Shown: positions 19,693-29,640, numbered from the stretch's first letter. The stretch: DNA of 64,000 nt from Promethearchaeota archaeon (GCA_016839705.1 JAEOTR010000062.1:38365-102364); one strand, 5' to 3'. Notes: a model not told the origin generated them from the sequence alone. A program made the numbers and translations.

Positions 19693-20295
19693 TTATCCCA
19701 TTCCTTGGTTTATTAGAAATTCTGTTAGGGTTTCAAATGATTTTTCTACATTCTGACCCGTTTTGGTCGAGATTTCACTATAACTAGAGAGGTTATATTT
19801 TTTAGCGATTTCAATTCCCTCTTCTCGATTTAATTCACGAACTTCTTGTGAATCTAATTTACTGCCAATCAACATAATTGGAATATCACTTGCTTTTTCT
19901 CTAACAACTTGAGTCAATTCTGATATTTGGTTTAAAGATTTAGAATTCGTAATATCAAACATGATTATAGCTGCATTTGCACCCAAACAATAAGTCGGTA
20001 TGAGGAACTTAAATCTTTCCTCACCAGTCACTTCCCAGATTTGTAATTTAATTTTCTTTCCTTGTAATTCTATTGTTTTAACATAAAAATCCACCCCAAT
20101 GGTTAACCTTTCTGAGGGATTAAAAATGTCAAAGCAAAACCGATGAGCTAAGGCTGTTTTTTCTACTTCAGGTTCACCCAATAATAAAATTTTAAATGTA
20201 AAATCATAATTAAAAGGCGGTCTAAAGATAACCTTCCTTTTTTTTATGAATTTTCTCTTTTTCCAATTTTTCACTAATTTTGAGATTTTATTCAT
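19693..20295 (-). CDS. Divergent Rab/Ras-like small GTPase with degenerate nucleotide-binding motifs
   Basis: P-loop GEPEVEKT instead of GxxxxGK[ST]; WEVTGEERF for WDxxGQERF; GSKLD for NKxD; overall Rab-like architecture. Confidence 0.8.
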   Translation of the reverse strand: MNKISKLVKNWKKRKFIKKRKVIFRPPFNYDFTFKILLLGEPEVEKTALAHRFCFDIFNPSERLTIGVDFYVKTIELQGKKIKLQIWEVTGEERFKFLIPTYCLGANAAIIMFDITNSKSLNQISELTQVVREKASDIPIMLIGSKLDSQEVRELNREEGIEIAKKYNLSSYSEISTKTGQNVEKSFETLTEFLINQGMG

Positions 20296-20504
20296 CGCTA
20301 TAGTTGATTTTATAATAAATTTAAAATATTACCCTTAAATACGTCTTACCTCAAATGTAAAAAGGTGAACTATCAATATAAATCTTACAGTATTGTCCTT
20401 TTTTCATATGACTTAAAAGAAATTGATTCATTCTTTTCAATATTTTCATATAACTAAAAGGAATTCATCCTAAGTAAACAAAAAAAAATTAGGGAGTTTA
20501 GCTT

Positions 20505-20696
20505 TTATTTCTCCTCTTTTTTAACTATATATGGATATTTATCAGTAAGTTCAAACAAGTGTGGATAATTTAATTTCCATCTACGAGATTTGAGAATTTT
20601 CTTCTTAATCTTTTGTCTGTGAATTACTTTTCTACTAACTCTATTACGTGGATATTTTGTTTTCTTTTTTCTTTGCCTTTGATATAAAATTGACAT
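20505..20696 (-). CDS. Small basic hypothetical protein
   Basis: 63 aa, K/R-rich; no homology recognised. Confidence 0.35.
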   Translation of the reverse strand: MSILYQRQRKKKTKYPRNRVSRKVIHRQKIKKKILKSRRWKLNYPHLFELTDKYPYIVKKEEK

Positions 20697-20940
20697 GCTA
20701 ATCCGTCATATCGAATTAGCCACCTCACAGTCTTCCTTTTACTTTTTTTAATCTTGCTAAAGTGATAAAGAAATCTAATGAAATCTTCTTTAATCTTTAG
20801 AAATTATCACATGATTCTCTATCATGATCTTGAATGATTATATAATCTTTATTTATCTTAAAAACTATTTAAACCTTTCTATTGTTTAATAAACTAATGA
20901 AGATCCAAATCTGACTAATTATTTTTACATAAACCACTCA

Positions 20941-20976
20941 ATCGATAATAAATATCGAATTTTGATATTTATCGAT
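20941..20976. repeat. Inverted repeat ATCGATAATAAATATC-gaatttt-GATATTTATCGAT
   Basis: 13-bp arms with a 3-nt bulge, inside an approximately 600-bp gene-free interval. Confidence 0.6.
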
Positions 20977-21311
20977 GCTTCTTTGATGAGTTACTCTAAT
21001 AATTTATAGTTGAATATCTCATACTTGCGTTTTCCGGAGTAACCTTCAATGGCTACATATATGCTACTGAAAACTATCAGGAAATACGCTTATTGCTCTA
21101 TAAAAAATATAAATGGAAATAACAATTTTCTGCGTAAAATTATTGAGCATCTTTAATCAGTGGTACTAGAAATTAACCAAGAAATATGGATTATTTAACA
21201 AAAATAAGAAAACTTTCATATAATAATTTTCGTGTTGAGGACTCAGAATTTTAAGAAGATATTTTATCAGGGTTCGTTAAATAACAGCTAGAAAAACAAA
21301 TTAAGAAGAAA

Positions 21312-21722
21312 TTACTTACTTTTTTCCTTTTTTAACTCTCTTTCCAATATTTTAATATCTCGGTCGATTAATTTCGTTTTGGTTTTCTTTTCTTTAGCAA
21401 TCGCATTCAATTTTTCATTAAGAGCTTTTTCCTTGGCCTTTTTCAAAGTGTTATACTCGTGTTCTAAGTTTTTTATAACTTGAATTAATTCTTTCTTTTG
21501 TAATGTTAAATCATCGATTTTACTCACAAGCTCATTAAAAATTGCCTGCTTATTCTGCAGTTTTAATCCAATTTCGCTAATTTTAGGATTATATTCTTCA
21601 TTTATTTTATTTTCAATATAAGTATCCTTTTTTTTTGCGGTTTCTTCTATCTTTTCTATTTCAATAGCAATTTTATTAATTTCATCTCTAATCCTTTGTG
21701 CTTTAAGTTCTTCCTCTGACAT
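21312..21722 (-). CDS. Coiled-coil protein
   Basis: Continuous heptad-like K/E-rich helix across the 136-aa ORF; downstream on same strand of the longin-like gene. Confidence 0.55.
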   Translation of the reverse strand: MSEEELKAQRIRDEINKIAIEIEKIEETAKKKDTYIENKINEEYNPKISEIGLKLQNKQAIFNELVSKIDDLTLQKKELIQVIKNLEHEYNTLKKAKEKALNEKLNAIAKEKKTKTKLIDRDIKILERELKKEKSK

Positions 21723-21777
21723 TTTGATTCCGTTTGATTTATTTTTGTGCTACTTGTTAAATAATTTAAAATTTATT

Positions 21778-22572
21778 TTATTGCTTTTCTTCTGTGACTT
21801 CCTCCGCTAGGACTTTCAATAGTTCCTTTTTTCTCTTTTGAGCATCGATATCCGATTCATCGCTGGTGGGTAATAAACCATTTTCCTCCTCAAGATCAAG
21901 GATGGTCATTTTCTCGATAAATCCTTCATATAAATCATTAATAATGGTTTTTAAATTAGTTACAGAATCTTTGATACGAGGGTTCGTTTTGAGGTTATTT
22001 TCATTACTTTCTATCTCCTCACTTATTATTTTTAACTCCTTCGACATGTCTTCTAAGGATTCAAATATATATCTGTCGTTTTCTAACTGTGTTAATTTCT
22101 GTTCCTCTGATTTTTTTCTAGTCTCTTCTATAGTTTCCCAATATAATTCTTTTATCTCATCTTTAATTAATTGTTCATTCTTTTTTATTTTCTCTTTATC
22201 AATTTCATCGTAATTGTTTATGTCATTTATGTAGAACCCAGCATAAATGTTTTCATTCGATTGCATCATTTCAGCAAATTTTTTGCACAAATTTGCGATA
22301 CTTTCCTCAATTTCCGGAGAAAATTGTTGATAAATAATTATTGAAACCATCACCATTTCTCTAAATCCGCGAGCCCAATCTGAAGGAATTTGAAAATAAT
22401 AGTTTAGAAATTTAAACTCTTCGAAAGAATGTATAAAAAATTCTTCCCCTCTCTGCTGAGTCATAACATCATACAGTCTATCTGATATTTCCTCCCCTAC
22501 CTGATCAGGTGGAAATGAACAAAATATCTTCGGACCGATTCTTGTATGAAAAAATGATAGCAGAATGAGCAT
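21778..22572 (-). CDS. Longin-domain-like protein with coiled-coil C-terminus
   Basis: MLILLSFFHTRIGPKIFCSFPPDQV...FEEFKFLNYYFQIPSDWARGFREMVMVSIIIYQQF; 'FFHtrIGPKI' resembles the longin opening of Npr2/DENN-type proteins. Confidence 0.55.
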   Translation of the reverse strand: MLILLSFFHTRIGPKIFCSFPPDQVGEEISDRLYDVMTQQRGEEFFIHSFEEFKFLNYYFQIPSDWARGFREMVMVSIIIYQQFSPEIEESIANLCKKFAEMMQSNENIYAGFYINDINNYDEIDKEKIKKNEQLIKDEIKELYWETIEETRKKSEEQKLTQLENDRYIFESLEDMSKELKIISEEIESNENNLKTNPRIKDSVTNLKTIINDLYEGFIEKMTILDLEEENGLLPTSDESDIDAQKRKKELLKVLAEEVTEEKQ

Positions 22573-22721
22573 TTTATTTCACTCCTTTTATAATCTCTAT
22601 ATGTTTTAATAAGATAATCTGAGCATATAAATAATTATATGTTTTATTATCTCTAGCACTAATCCTTTCAAAAAAAGCGAAGAAAATGTGATTCTTACAA
22701 GATTTTAAAAATAACCGATAG

Positions 22722-23120
22722 TTAATCCTTAATCTTGGATTGAAAATCTAAGGAAATTGAATTAATACAATAACGGCAACCGGTGGGGTTTGGTCCATCA
22801 TTAAAGACATGCCCTAAGTGCCCTCCACAATTACTACAGAGAACTTCGGTTCGTTTCATATCATAGCTCGTATCTATTTGTTCTTTAACATTAGCTTCAT
22901 CATAAGGTTTATCAAAACTCGGCCAACCTGTTCCTGAATCAAATTTCTCCTCCGAAGAGAATAGAGGTGCTCCACAACCCGCACATTTGTAAACACCTTT
23001 TTCATGATGGTTCCAATATTTTCCTCTAAAAGCGGGTTCAGTCCCCTTCTCACGGAGAACACGATACTGTTCTTTGGTTAATTTCTTCTTCCATTTATCT
23101 TCAGATAATTCTGACTCCAT
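22722..23120 (-). CDS. msrB: Peptide-methionine (R)-S-oxide reductase
   Basis: [58 protein letters not shown]. Confidence 0.95.
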   Translation of the reverse strand: MESELSEDKWKKKLTKEQYRVLREKGTEPAFRGKYWNHHEKGVYKCAGCGAPLFSSEEKFDSGTGWPSFDKPYDEANVKEQIDTSYDMKRTEVLCSNCGGHLGHVFNDGPNPTGCRYCINSISLDFQSKIKD

Positions 23121-23270
23121 ATAACTAATAAGAAATTCCCCTTATTAGAATTATTGCCTTATAACCAGTAAACATACCTTTTTCTATGCTTATATAAAAA
23201 ATCTAATTGTCATTTTAGATTTATACAAAATTAAGCTTAGGTTTAACTTTTAGAAATATTAATCTAAGTT

Positions 23271-23750
23271 ATGGAGATTCAAAAAGCAATTTTTGCTGCG
23301 GGTTGTTTTTGGGGTGTAGAATCAAAATTCAGAAAAGTACCGGGTGTCTTATCTACTCGAGTAGGATATACCGGGGGTCAATTTAGCGAACCTACGTATA
23401 AGGACGTATGTTCCCTTAAAACGGGCCATGCAGAAGCTATAGAAATTACGTTTGATCCTTCTAAAGTATCATATGATGAATTACTAGATATATTTTGGTC
23501 AATTCACGACCCTACAACATTAAATCGTCAAGGTCCTGATATCGGTTTACAATATCGATCAGCAATATTCTTCATTAATCACGAGCAAAAAGAGAAAGCT
23601 ATACGCTCAAAAGATAAAATTGATGCATCTAGGCGCTTTAAAAAACCAGTAGTGACCCAAATAGTCCCCGCTTCTGATTTTTGGGAAGCAGAAGAATACC
23701 ACCAGCAATATGACGAAAAAAGGAAAAAACGTTTTATATTCAACATCTGA
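23271..23750 (+). CDS. msrA: Peptide-methionine (S)-S-oxide reductase
   Basis: AIFAAGCFWGVESKFRKVPGVLSTRVGYTGG; GHAEAIEITFDP; YHQQY. Confidence 0.95.
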   Translation: MEIQKAIFAAGCFWGVESKFRKVPGVLSTRVGYTGGQFSEPTYKDVCSLKTGHAEAIEITFDPSKVSYDELLDIFWSIHDPTTLNRQGPDIGLQYRSAIFFINHEQKEKAIRSKDKIDASRRFKKPVVTQIVPASDFWEAEEYHQQYDEKRKKRFIFNI

Positions 23751-23789
23751 AACTTTAAATAAATATCTGCCCTATATTTATGCAGGAAA

Positions 23790-24215
23790 ATGAGTCCATC
23801 AATAGAAATAAGTGAAATTGTTAAAGGCAAATTGGATGAATTCAAAAAAAAAAGCGGTAGTCAATCATATTCAGATACTATAAATATTTGCTTAATTCAA
23901 TTGAAGCTACTTGAAGATAATCAAAAATTAATCACCGAAGTTCGTGATACATTAAAATCATTTAGTCCTATTGCTTCTAAAGATACAAAGATGATTGATG
24001 CGTTAAGAAATTATGTGAATACTGAGGATAACTCAGATAAGTTATCCATGTTCGTAAGATTGATTGATTCGAAAGCCAATTTACATAAACTCTTAGTATC
24101 TCAGGGAAAAGTAAGAGAAGCTCAGAATGTGCATTCTGAATGGAAAGCGTTAGTCGAAGTTGCAAATCTATTGGGTATTGAATCCGAACTTGAAATGATT
24201 AAAAAAGAAGTCTAG
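23790..24215 (+). CDS. Hypothetical protein with ribbon-helix-helix-like N-terminus
   Basis: SIEISEIVKGKLDEFKKKSGSQSYSDTINICLIQL RHH-like pattern. Confidence 0.45.
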   Translation: MSPSIEISEIVKGKLDEFKKKSGSQSYSDTINICLIQLKLLEDNQKLITEVRDTLKSFSPIASKDTKMIDALRNYVNTEDNSDKLSMFVRLIDSKANLHKLLVSQGKVREAQNVHSEWKALVEVANLLGIESELEMIKKEV

Positions 24216-24326
24216 CTTTTTTCTAAAAAAATTATTGTTATTTTCTCAAGAGATCTATTTTCTAAATCTTTTAATTTCAACTAAATCATTTTATATATAA
24301 TCGAAGTATATCTTTATTGAGAGTTC

Positions 24327-24638
24327 ATGTCTGATTCAGATGATGACTTTGAAAATGATGCTTGGGAGTACTTAGATAAAGTAAAGAATGCTCTTAACGG
24401 CTTATTTGAGGTTTTAAATGTAGCGCTAGAGCCAGAAAACATCTTATATAAATGTGGTGTTGATAACTTAGAGGCACTAAGGAAGGGTTTGATAGAATTG
24501 CTTATGAAGGATTTTAACAGCTTGGAATTACAGGATACATTACGTAAGATTGAATTCAATGTTAAAAAATCTTTATTCTTTGAGCCTCCTAAGAAAAACA
24601 AGTTTGACGAAAAAAAAGATGAGGAAAAAACAATCTAG
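24327..24638 (+). CDS. Hypothetical acidic helical protein
   Basis: 103-aa ORF from ATG; no family recognised. Confidence 0.45.
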   Translation: MSDSDDDFENDAWEYLDKVKNALNGLFEVLNVALEPENILYKCGVDNLEALRKGLIELLMKDFNSLELQDTLRKIEFNVKKSLFFEPPKKNKFDEKKDEEKTI

Positions 24639-24665
24639 ACTTCTTATTTAAATTAGAGTTGTTTC

Positions 24666-25490
24666 CTATTCTTTTATATTAATTTGTGATCGTTTTTTAG
24701 GATAGGCTACTTCAGATCTTCTGGTAATAAAAGATTGATCAAGATCATGAGCCATTCGTTTAGCAATCTTAAAGGGGATACCGAGTGATAAATAACTTTG
24801 AGGAAACCAATAATTTCCGGTAGGATCAGTAGGACCAATAATAATACAATTTTTTGGACCATTTTCAGCCATTCCTGCTGGATATGTCACAAAAGAAGCA
24901 CATGAAGGACCCCAGGGGATTTGAATATTAACTCCATTCTCCGGTCGAAAATGTGCTAAGGAACAGAGATTTCTTATTTGTTCAGGAACCCCGAAACAGA
25001 TAAAGGTTTTTACTTTAAGATTTTTATCATTTATGCCATCACATTTTTGCAGTACAGTATACTTCCCAAGAGGTGTAATTTTTCCAATTGATTTTAGCTG
25101 TTTTTCAGCCAAGTTAGGATTGGCTATTAAAAATTCAGCGGCTCCACTTCTAAAATCTTCTGAACCTGTTGATAAAAAATATTTTAGCATTGGGAAAAAT
25201 CCCTTATAACCAAACCATGCTTGTCCTCCTGGACAACAACCCTCCAAATCATCTTCCCCAATATATGCAGTATTGATATTTTCCTGGGCGGATAGGGTAA
25301 AAATAGAGTTCGCAATGCACCGATTAATCTTCTTTATTGGAGTTGCATCAACAGGAATTGTGTCTGAACCGTAAACGCATAAAACACTTGTCATTAACAT
25401 CCCTGCTTTAACTAGCTTGAGTCCAATTTCTTTAATTGTTAAATCTACCATACTTATCCCATATCCATTTTTCTTTTTCCTATTTGTCAT
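24666..25490 (-). CDS. DUF169-like protein
   Basis: DDLEGCCPGGQAWFGY; CFGVPEQIRNLCSLAHFRP; IPWGPSCASFVTYPAGMAENG; IGPTDPTGNYWFPQSYLSLGIPF. Confidence 0.7.
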   Translation of the reverse strand: MTNRKKKNGYGISMVDLTIKEIGLKLVKAGMLMTSVLCVYGSDTIPVDATPIKKINRCIANSIFTLSAQENINTAYIGEDDLEGCCPGGQAWFGYKGFFPMLKYFLSTGSEDFRSGAAEFLIANPNLAEKQLKSIGKITPLGKYTVLQKCDGINDKNLKVKTFICFGVPEQIRNLCSLAHFRPENGVNIQIPWGPSCASFVTYPAGMAENGPKNCIIIGPTDPTGNYWFPQSYLSLGIPFKIAKRMAHDLDQSFITRRSEVAYPKKRSQINIKE

Positions 25491-25710
25491 AAAATTCTCT
25501 TAAAAAATCTTCAGAATTCAAGAAGATCTCACAATCACAAAATCCACCTGAATTTCTACAATTTTCCAAAAATTCTTCTTGTTCATCCTTAGGAATATCC
25601 ATTACTTCTAAAACAATCATTGCATTTGCTAAATTACTTCCGTTACAACCATTAATTTGCATAAGTTGTTCTAAACGTTTGAAGAATGTCTCTAAATCTT
25701 CACTGTTCAT
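25480..25710 (-). CDS. DUF2695-like small protein
   Basis: C-terminal GGFCDCEIFLNSEDFLREFY; short same-strand overlap with the DUF169-like ORF. Confidence 0.5.
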   Translation of the reverse strand: MNSEDLETFFKRLEQLMQINGCNGSNLANAMIVLEVMDIPKDEQEEFLENCRNSGGFCDCEIFLNSEDFLREFYDK

Positions 25711-25778
25711 TTAGTTCATTCCTTCCTTTCATTAATTTAAGAGTGATTAAAAAAATAATTCAAGAATTGAAAAAAAAA

Positions 25779-27314
25779 TTAGTATTTACCAATTTCTTCT
25801 TCGTCAATTTCAATATCCGAACTTTTCTTACCTACCTTCGAAACTTTTTTTATAAACCGATATGGATCAAGTATTTCATCTGAGATATTTGCGACACTGG
25901 TATGAGCACCCTGTGCACGAAGAGTGTCTTGTAATAGATTAACATCCAGATCTTTTGGGCTAATATTTTGCTTTGCAGCGAGAGCCGCTGCGGTTCCAGC
26001 CGCTTGACCCGTGCACATGCTCGGGGTACAATATCTTAATCCTCCATCAGTGAATATTCCGCATGAGATTGTTGTACCTGCTGCTAGTAAATTATGTATT
26101 TCTTTAGACACTATGGAACGATAAGGAATATCGTGAGGAAGAATCTCATATCCAAATCTACCAGTTACCTCCCAAATATCTGGAGGTTGATTATTTATAG
26201 CAATTGAATCACCAAAGGATTTTCCCTCTCGCATTTCCGCTACGGTTACCACGTGATCCCCTAAAATTCTATGCATTGTGGTTACTGGATAATTAGCAGT
26301 TTTCTCAACAAAGCAATTTTCAAAACCAGGAATCTGTTCCTTGAGTAATTTCTGAACTTCGAATGCCTGCCTTCTTAGACTAATTTCAAGATTAGTTTGC
26401 TCTCCAGCCATCCACATATGATTGTCTCCTCGTGGTCCGTACATGGGATTCATTACCCAAATCCTGCCACCCCCATGAACGCTATGTCCTGGAGAGAGGA
26501 TGATACTATCCCCCCTAATATAGGCTCCTTTCTCTCGTGCCTCCCTGACCATTCTATGTCCTCCATACATTTGACCCCATTCATCCATATGGTCTGCTCT
26601 ATATTCTAACCATTTACTAACGTTTACCCCACCAAGGTAAAATGCGGTTAATGAACCCATATTGCGTCCCCTACGCCGACCCATAGGAATTTTATCATCT
26701 AATACCGATGCTCCTGATTTCCATGCAATGTCTCCATCCCCAGTCGTATCTAATATAACTTTCCCTAATACGGCTCTTCGCCCTTCTTTACCTTCAACAA
26801 TTACACCTTTAAGCATGTCTCCTTCTCTTATGACTCCCGCTGCAAAAGAATGCAGAAACATCTTTACCCCATCGTTTTGCATCAAAGAATCAAGAAGATA
26901 CTTGTAATACTCCAGATCAAAGATAGTTTCACCGCCCCACCATCCTACATTGGTATTTAGCAACCTTTTTGGCAGGTTTTCCTCACCGTATCGTCTAATA
27001 AGACTGGCTCTAAAGGGATTCCGACGTTGTCGTTTTTCATCCACTTTTCTCATAGCACCACCTTCCATGAGACGGGAAATAAGTTCTTGTATAATTCCAT
27101 TATGTATCTCCGGATCTACTCGAGAAAAGACTGAATTAAGGCCTTGTGTCTGTTGTCCCCCCAAGCTACCAAAACGTTCTACTAAAACAGTTCTGGCTCC
27201 TGTTCGCGAAGAAGCTAAAGCGGCACCTATACCTGCTGGCCCTCCACCTACGACAATTACATCTACGTTATCAATTACCGGAAGATCTCTAGCCGGTTCT
27301 CTAACGGTTTCCAT
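25779..27314 (-). CDS. FAD-dependent oxidoreductase
   Basis: VDVIVVGGGPAGIGAALASSRTGARTVLVERFGSLGGQQTQGLNS; DTTGDGDIAWKSGA; LAAGTTISCGIFTDGGLRYCTPSMCTGQAAGTAAALA. Confidence 0.88.
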   Translation of the reverse strand: METVREPARDLPVIDNVDVIVVGGGPAGIGAALASSRTGARTVLVERFGSLGGQQTQGLNSVFSRVDPEIHNGIIQELISRLMEGGAMRKVDEKRQRRNPFRASLIRRYGEENLPKRLLNTNVGWWGGETIFDLEYYKYLLDSLMQNDGVKMFLHSFAAGVIREGDMLKGVIVEGKEGRRAVLGKVILDTTGDGDIAWKSGASVLDDKIPMGRRRGRNMGSLTAFYLGGVNVSKWLEYRADHMDEWGQMYGGHRMVREAREKGAYIRGDSIILSPGHSVHGGGRIWVMNPMYGPRGDNHMWMAGEQTNLEISLRRQAFEVQKLLKEQIPGFENCFVEKTANYPVTTMHRILGDHVVTVAEMREGKSFGDSIAINNQPPDIWEVTGRFGYEILPHDIPYRSIVSKEIHNLLAAGTTISCGIFTDGGLRYCTPSMCTGQAAGTAAALAAKQNISPKDLDVNLLQDTLRAQGAHTSVANISDEILDPYRFIKKVSKVGKKSSDIEIDEEEIGKY

Positions 27315-27530
27315 TTTTCACCATTTTCTTACTCTTTTCTATTTTTTAATAATATTAATTAATCAATCTACCTTAAAAATTTAATATTTTGATTAACAAT
27401 GAGTTAAAAATTGGAAATTCTTGTTCTAACAAGGATATTCTTTCAAGCTTTAAGAAAATTTCAAAAAGAAAAAAGAGTTTAAAAAAATTCTTTCTTATTT
27501 AATAATTAAACTTTTACTTTTTGGTAAGAC

Positions 27531-27635
27531 TTATTTTTTAGCACCTGCTTTTTTCTTAGGAGCTGCTTTTTTCTTAGGGGCTGCCTTTTTCTTAGGGGCT
27601 GCCTTTTTCTTAGGGGCTGCCTTTTTCTTTGCCAT
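27531..27635 (-). CDS. 34-aa KKKAAP-repeat micro-protein (histone H1-tail-like composition)
   Basis: Manual translation: MAKKKAAPKKKAAPKKKAAPKKKAAPKKKAGAKK*; 18-bp tandem unit. Below ORF-track length cutoff. Confidence 0.65.
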   Translation of the reverse strand: MAKKKAAPKKKAAPKKKAAPKKKAAPKKKAGAKK

Positions 27636-27849
27636 TAGTTTTTACGACTCCTCAACATTTTTTATATTGATTAAATTTTAAAGATTAGTAAAATAAAATT
27701 TATTTTTTTTTAAAGATTTCTTTTTTCATTTATTATTAATTTCAAGATAGATGAAATCCATAACTATTACTCTCTTAAATTTATTCATTAATCAAAACAG
27801 ATATTATCAGAAAATTTCGGAAAATAATCAAAAATAAATAAAAAGAACC

Positions 27850-28371
27850 TCAATTTCCTGCTTTCTTTATTATTCGATTTGTAAGTTCGAGAAAAGCAGT
27901 TTCCACATTTTCACCAGTTTTAGCAGATGTTTCAATATAGAAACAACCTTCATTTTCTGCATATTTTTCTGCTTCACTCCGATCTACAATCTGACCAATT
28001 TCAGGGATTAAATCGGATTTATTTCCTATTATTACCTTAGGTACGTCCATTTTCATGATACTACGCATTTCTCTAAGCCACGTTTTCATACTTGAAAATG
28101 TATTTTGTCTTGAAAGATCAAATACAAGCAATGCCCCCGTAGCCCCCTCATAAAAGCTACGATGGAGAAATTTAAATCTTTCCTGACCACCAATATCCCA
28201 TATATGGAGTTTTGCATATTTTGTTGGTTGATATTCTACTGTTTTTGTTAAAAAATCAACACCAATAGTCACTTTATATTTCAAAACAAATTGGTTATGT
28301 ACAAATCTGTGTAGTAAACTTGTTTTTCCTACCGCACTAGGACCAACAATTATAACTTTATGTTTATCCAT
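27850..28371 (-). CDS. Canonical Rab-like small GTPase
   Basis: GPSAVGKTSL; TIGVDFLTKTV; WDIGGQERF; GNKSDL; ETSAKTGENV. No C-terminal Cys motif. Confidence 0.95.
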   Translation of the reverse strand: MDKHKVIIVGPSAVGKTSLLHRFVHNQFVLKYKVTIGVDFLTKTVEYQPTKYAKLHIWDIGGQERFKFLHRSFYEGATGALLVFDLSRQNTFSSMKTWLREMRSIMKMDVPKVIIGNKSDLIPEIGQIVDRSEAEKYAENEGCFYIETSAKTGENVETAFLELTNRIIKKAGN

Positions 28372-28482
28372 TCGATTCTACTCTTAATTTTCTCTTCTAA
28401 TGTATAATCGTTTAATGTCTTAATAAATTTAGTCTAAACAATAATTCAAAATTAGAATGCCTAGTTAAAATTTATAGATTAT

Positions 28483-29622
28483 ATGATGAAACTTTTTATT
28501 TCACTTTTTATAACGTTTCTTATGGAAGCAGGAAATGATGATCAAATGGTAGATATTAAATTGCCAAACGATGTTTCTATTATAAAAACCAATGCGTTCA
28601 GAGTCTGGGTAGCACTTCTCATATTTACTTTAATTGAAGTGATCCTCATCTTTTACTTCGAACCTCTCTTGAGACTTAACTTTCCGGCCTTGAATCCTGA
28701 TACGGGTCCCGAAGATTATTATTGGAAATTGAACGTTCGAGACACATTAACCATGATAATCACTTGGACTTTTTACGGAGCACACCAAATTTCCGTGTGG
28801 ATAGTTATTTATTGGGCACATAAAAATTATCGCGAGAAAAAACTCGACAAAACGAAAATTCTTAAGTATACTATGCTGATGTCAGCCATCTTAATAGGAT
28901 TTACACTTCTTCACTTGCTTCAAACGCATATTTGGTATGATGGTCTTGCTCAAGATGTACCAATCTTAACAAGCCAAGGTAGTGTGATTGTAATGCTTTC
29001 GATTCTTTTAGTTATGCAAAATCCCAAGCGTGGTCTATTCTTTGGAAGAAAGGAAAAAAAACTAATGCGACCAGAAGTTGCAAAGACTTTCATGACAAGT
29101 CATCAAATAATTTTCAGTTGGGCATTAGTATATACGTTCTGGTTCCATCCGATGGAATCCTCCCCTGCCTTGCTCAGTGGATTCTTTTTCATGGGACTTT
29201 TGTTTATACAGATGACGTTAGCTTATACTCGCATACATTTGAATAAGTGGTGGGTGTTAATCGTGGAATCATATGTTGTTATCCATGCAACCATCGTAGC
29301 GATTGCTCAATGGATCGATTTTGATGCAGATCCTCCCATGTGGCCAATGTTTTTGCTTGGATTCCTTGCTATGCTAGTATTCACGTACATTCATGGACTA
29401 GGTTTGAAGAATTGGCTACGTTGGTCTATTATTGCTGCTTACTTCGTATTATTGATTTTCATGTATGTCCCCCAACCATTCGGTTTTGGTCGAGAGATCA
29501 CATATTTCCTCAGATTTGAGTTTCTATGGATTCCTATAATCTTGTTCCTCATAGCATTCATTGCTGCTGCTATTGCTCATATCTACTTGATTCTCAAAAA
29601 ACGAAGAGCTGGAAGTAATTGA
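28483..29622 (+). CDS. Multi-pass membrane protein of unknown function
   Basis: About 9-10 hydrophobic segments; no family recognised. Confidence 0.65.
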   Translation: MMKLFISLFITFLMEAGNDDQMVDIKLPNDVSIIKTNAFRVWVALLIFTLIEVILIFYFEPLLRLNFPALNPDTGPEDYYWKLNVRDTLTMIITWTFYGAHQISVWIVIYWAHKNYREKKLDKTKILKYTMLMSAILIGFTLLHLLQTHIWYDGLAQDVPILTSQGSVIVMLSILLVMQNPKRGLFFGRKEKKLMRPEVAKTFMTSHQIIFSWALVYTFWFHPMESSPALLSGFFFMGLLFIQMTLAYTRIHLNKWWVLIVESYVVIHATIVAIAQWIDFDADPPMWPMFLLGFLAMLVFTYIHGLGLKNWLRWSIIAAYFVLLIFMYVPQPFGFGREITYFLRFEFLWIPIILFLIAFIAAAIAHIYLILKKRRAGSN

Positions 29623-29640
29623 TTTATACCTACAAATAAT

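Noticed and set aside
23790-24215. Toxin-antitoxin module based on an RHH-like N-terminus
   Set aside because: No toxin-like partner adjacent; the downstream ORF at 24327 is an acidic helical protein with no toxin signature.
26397-27384. Plus-strand ORFs at 26397, 26662 and 26950
   Set aside because: Antisense to the well-supported FAD-dependent oxidoreductase and lacking recognisable family features.
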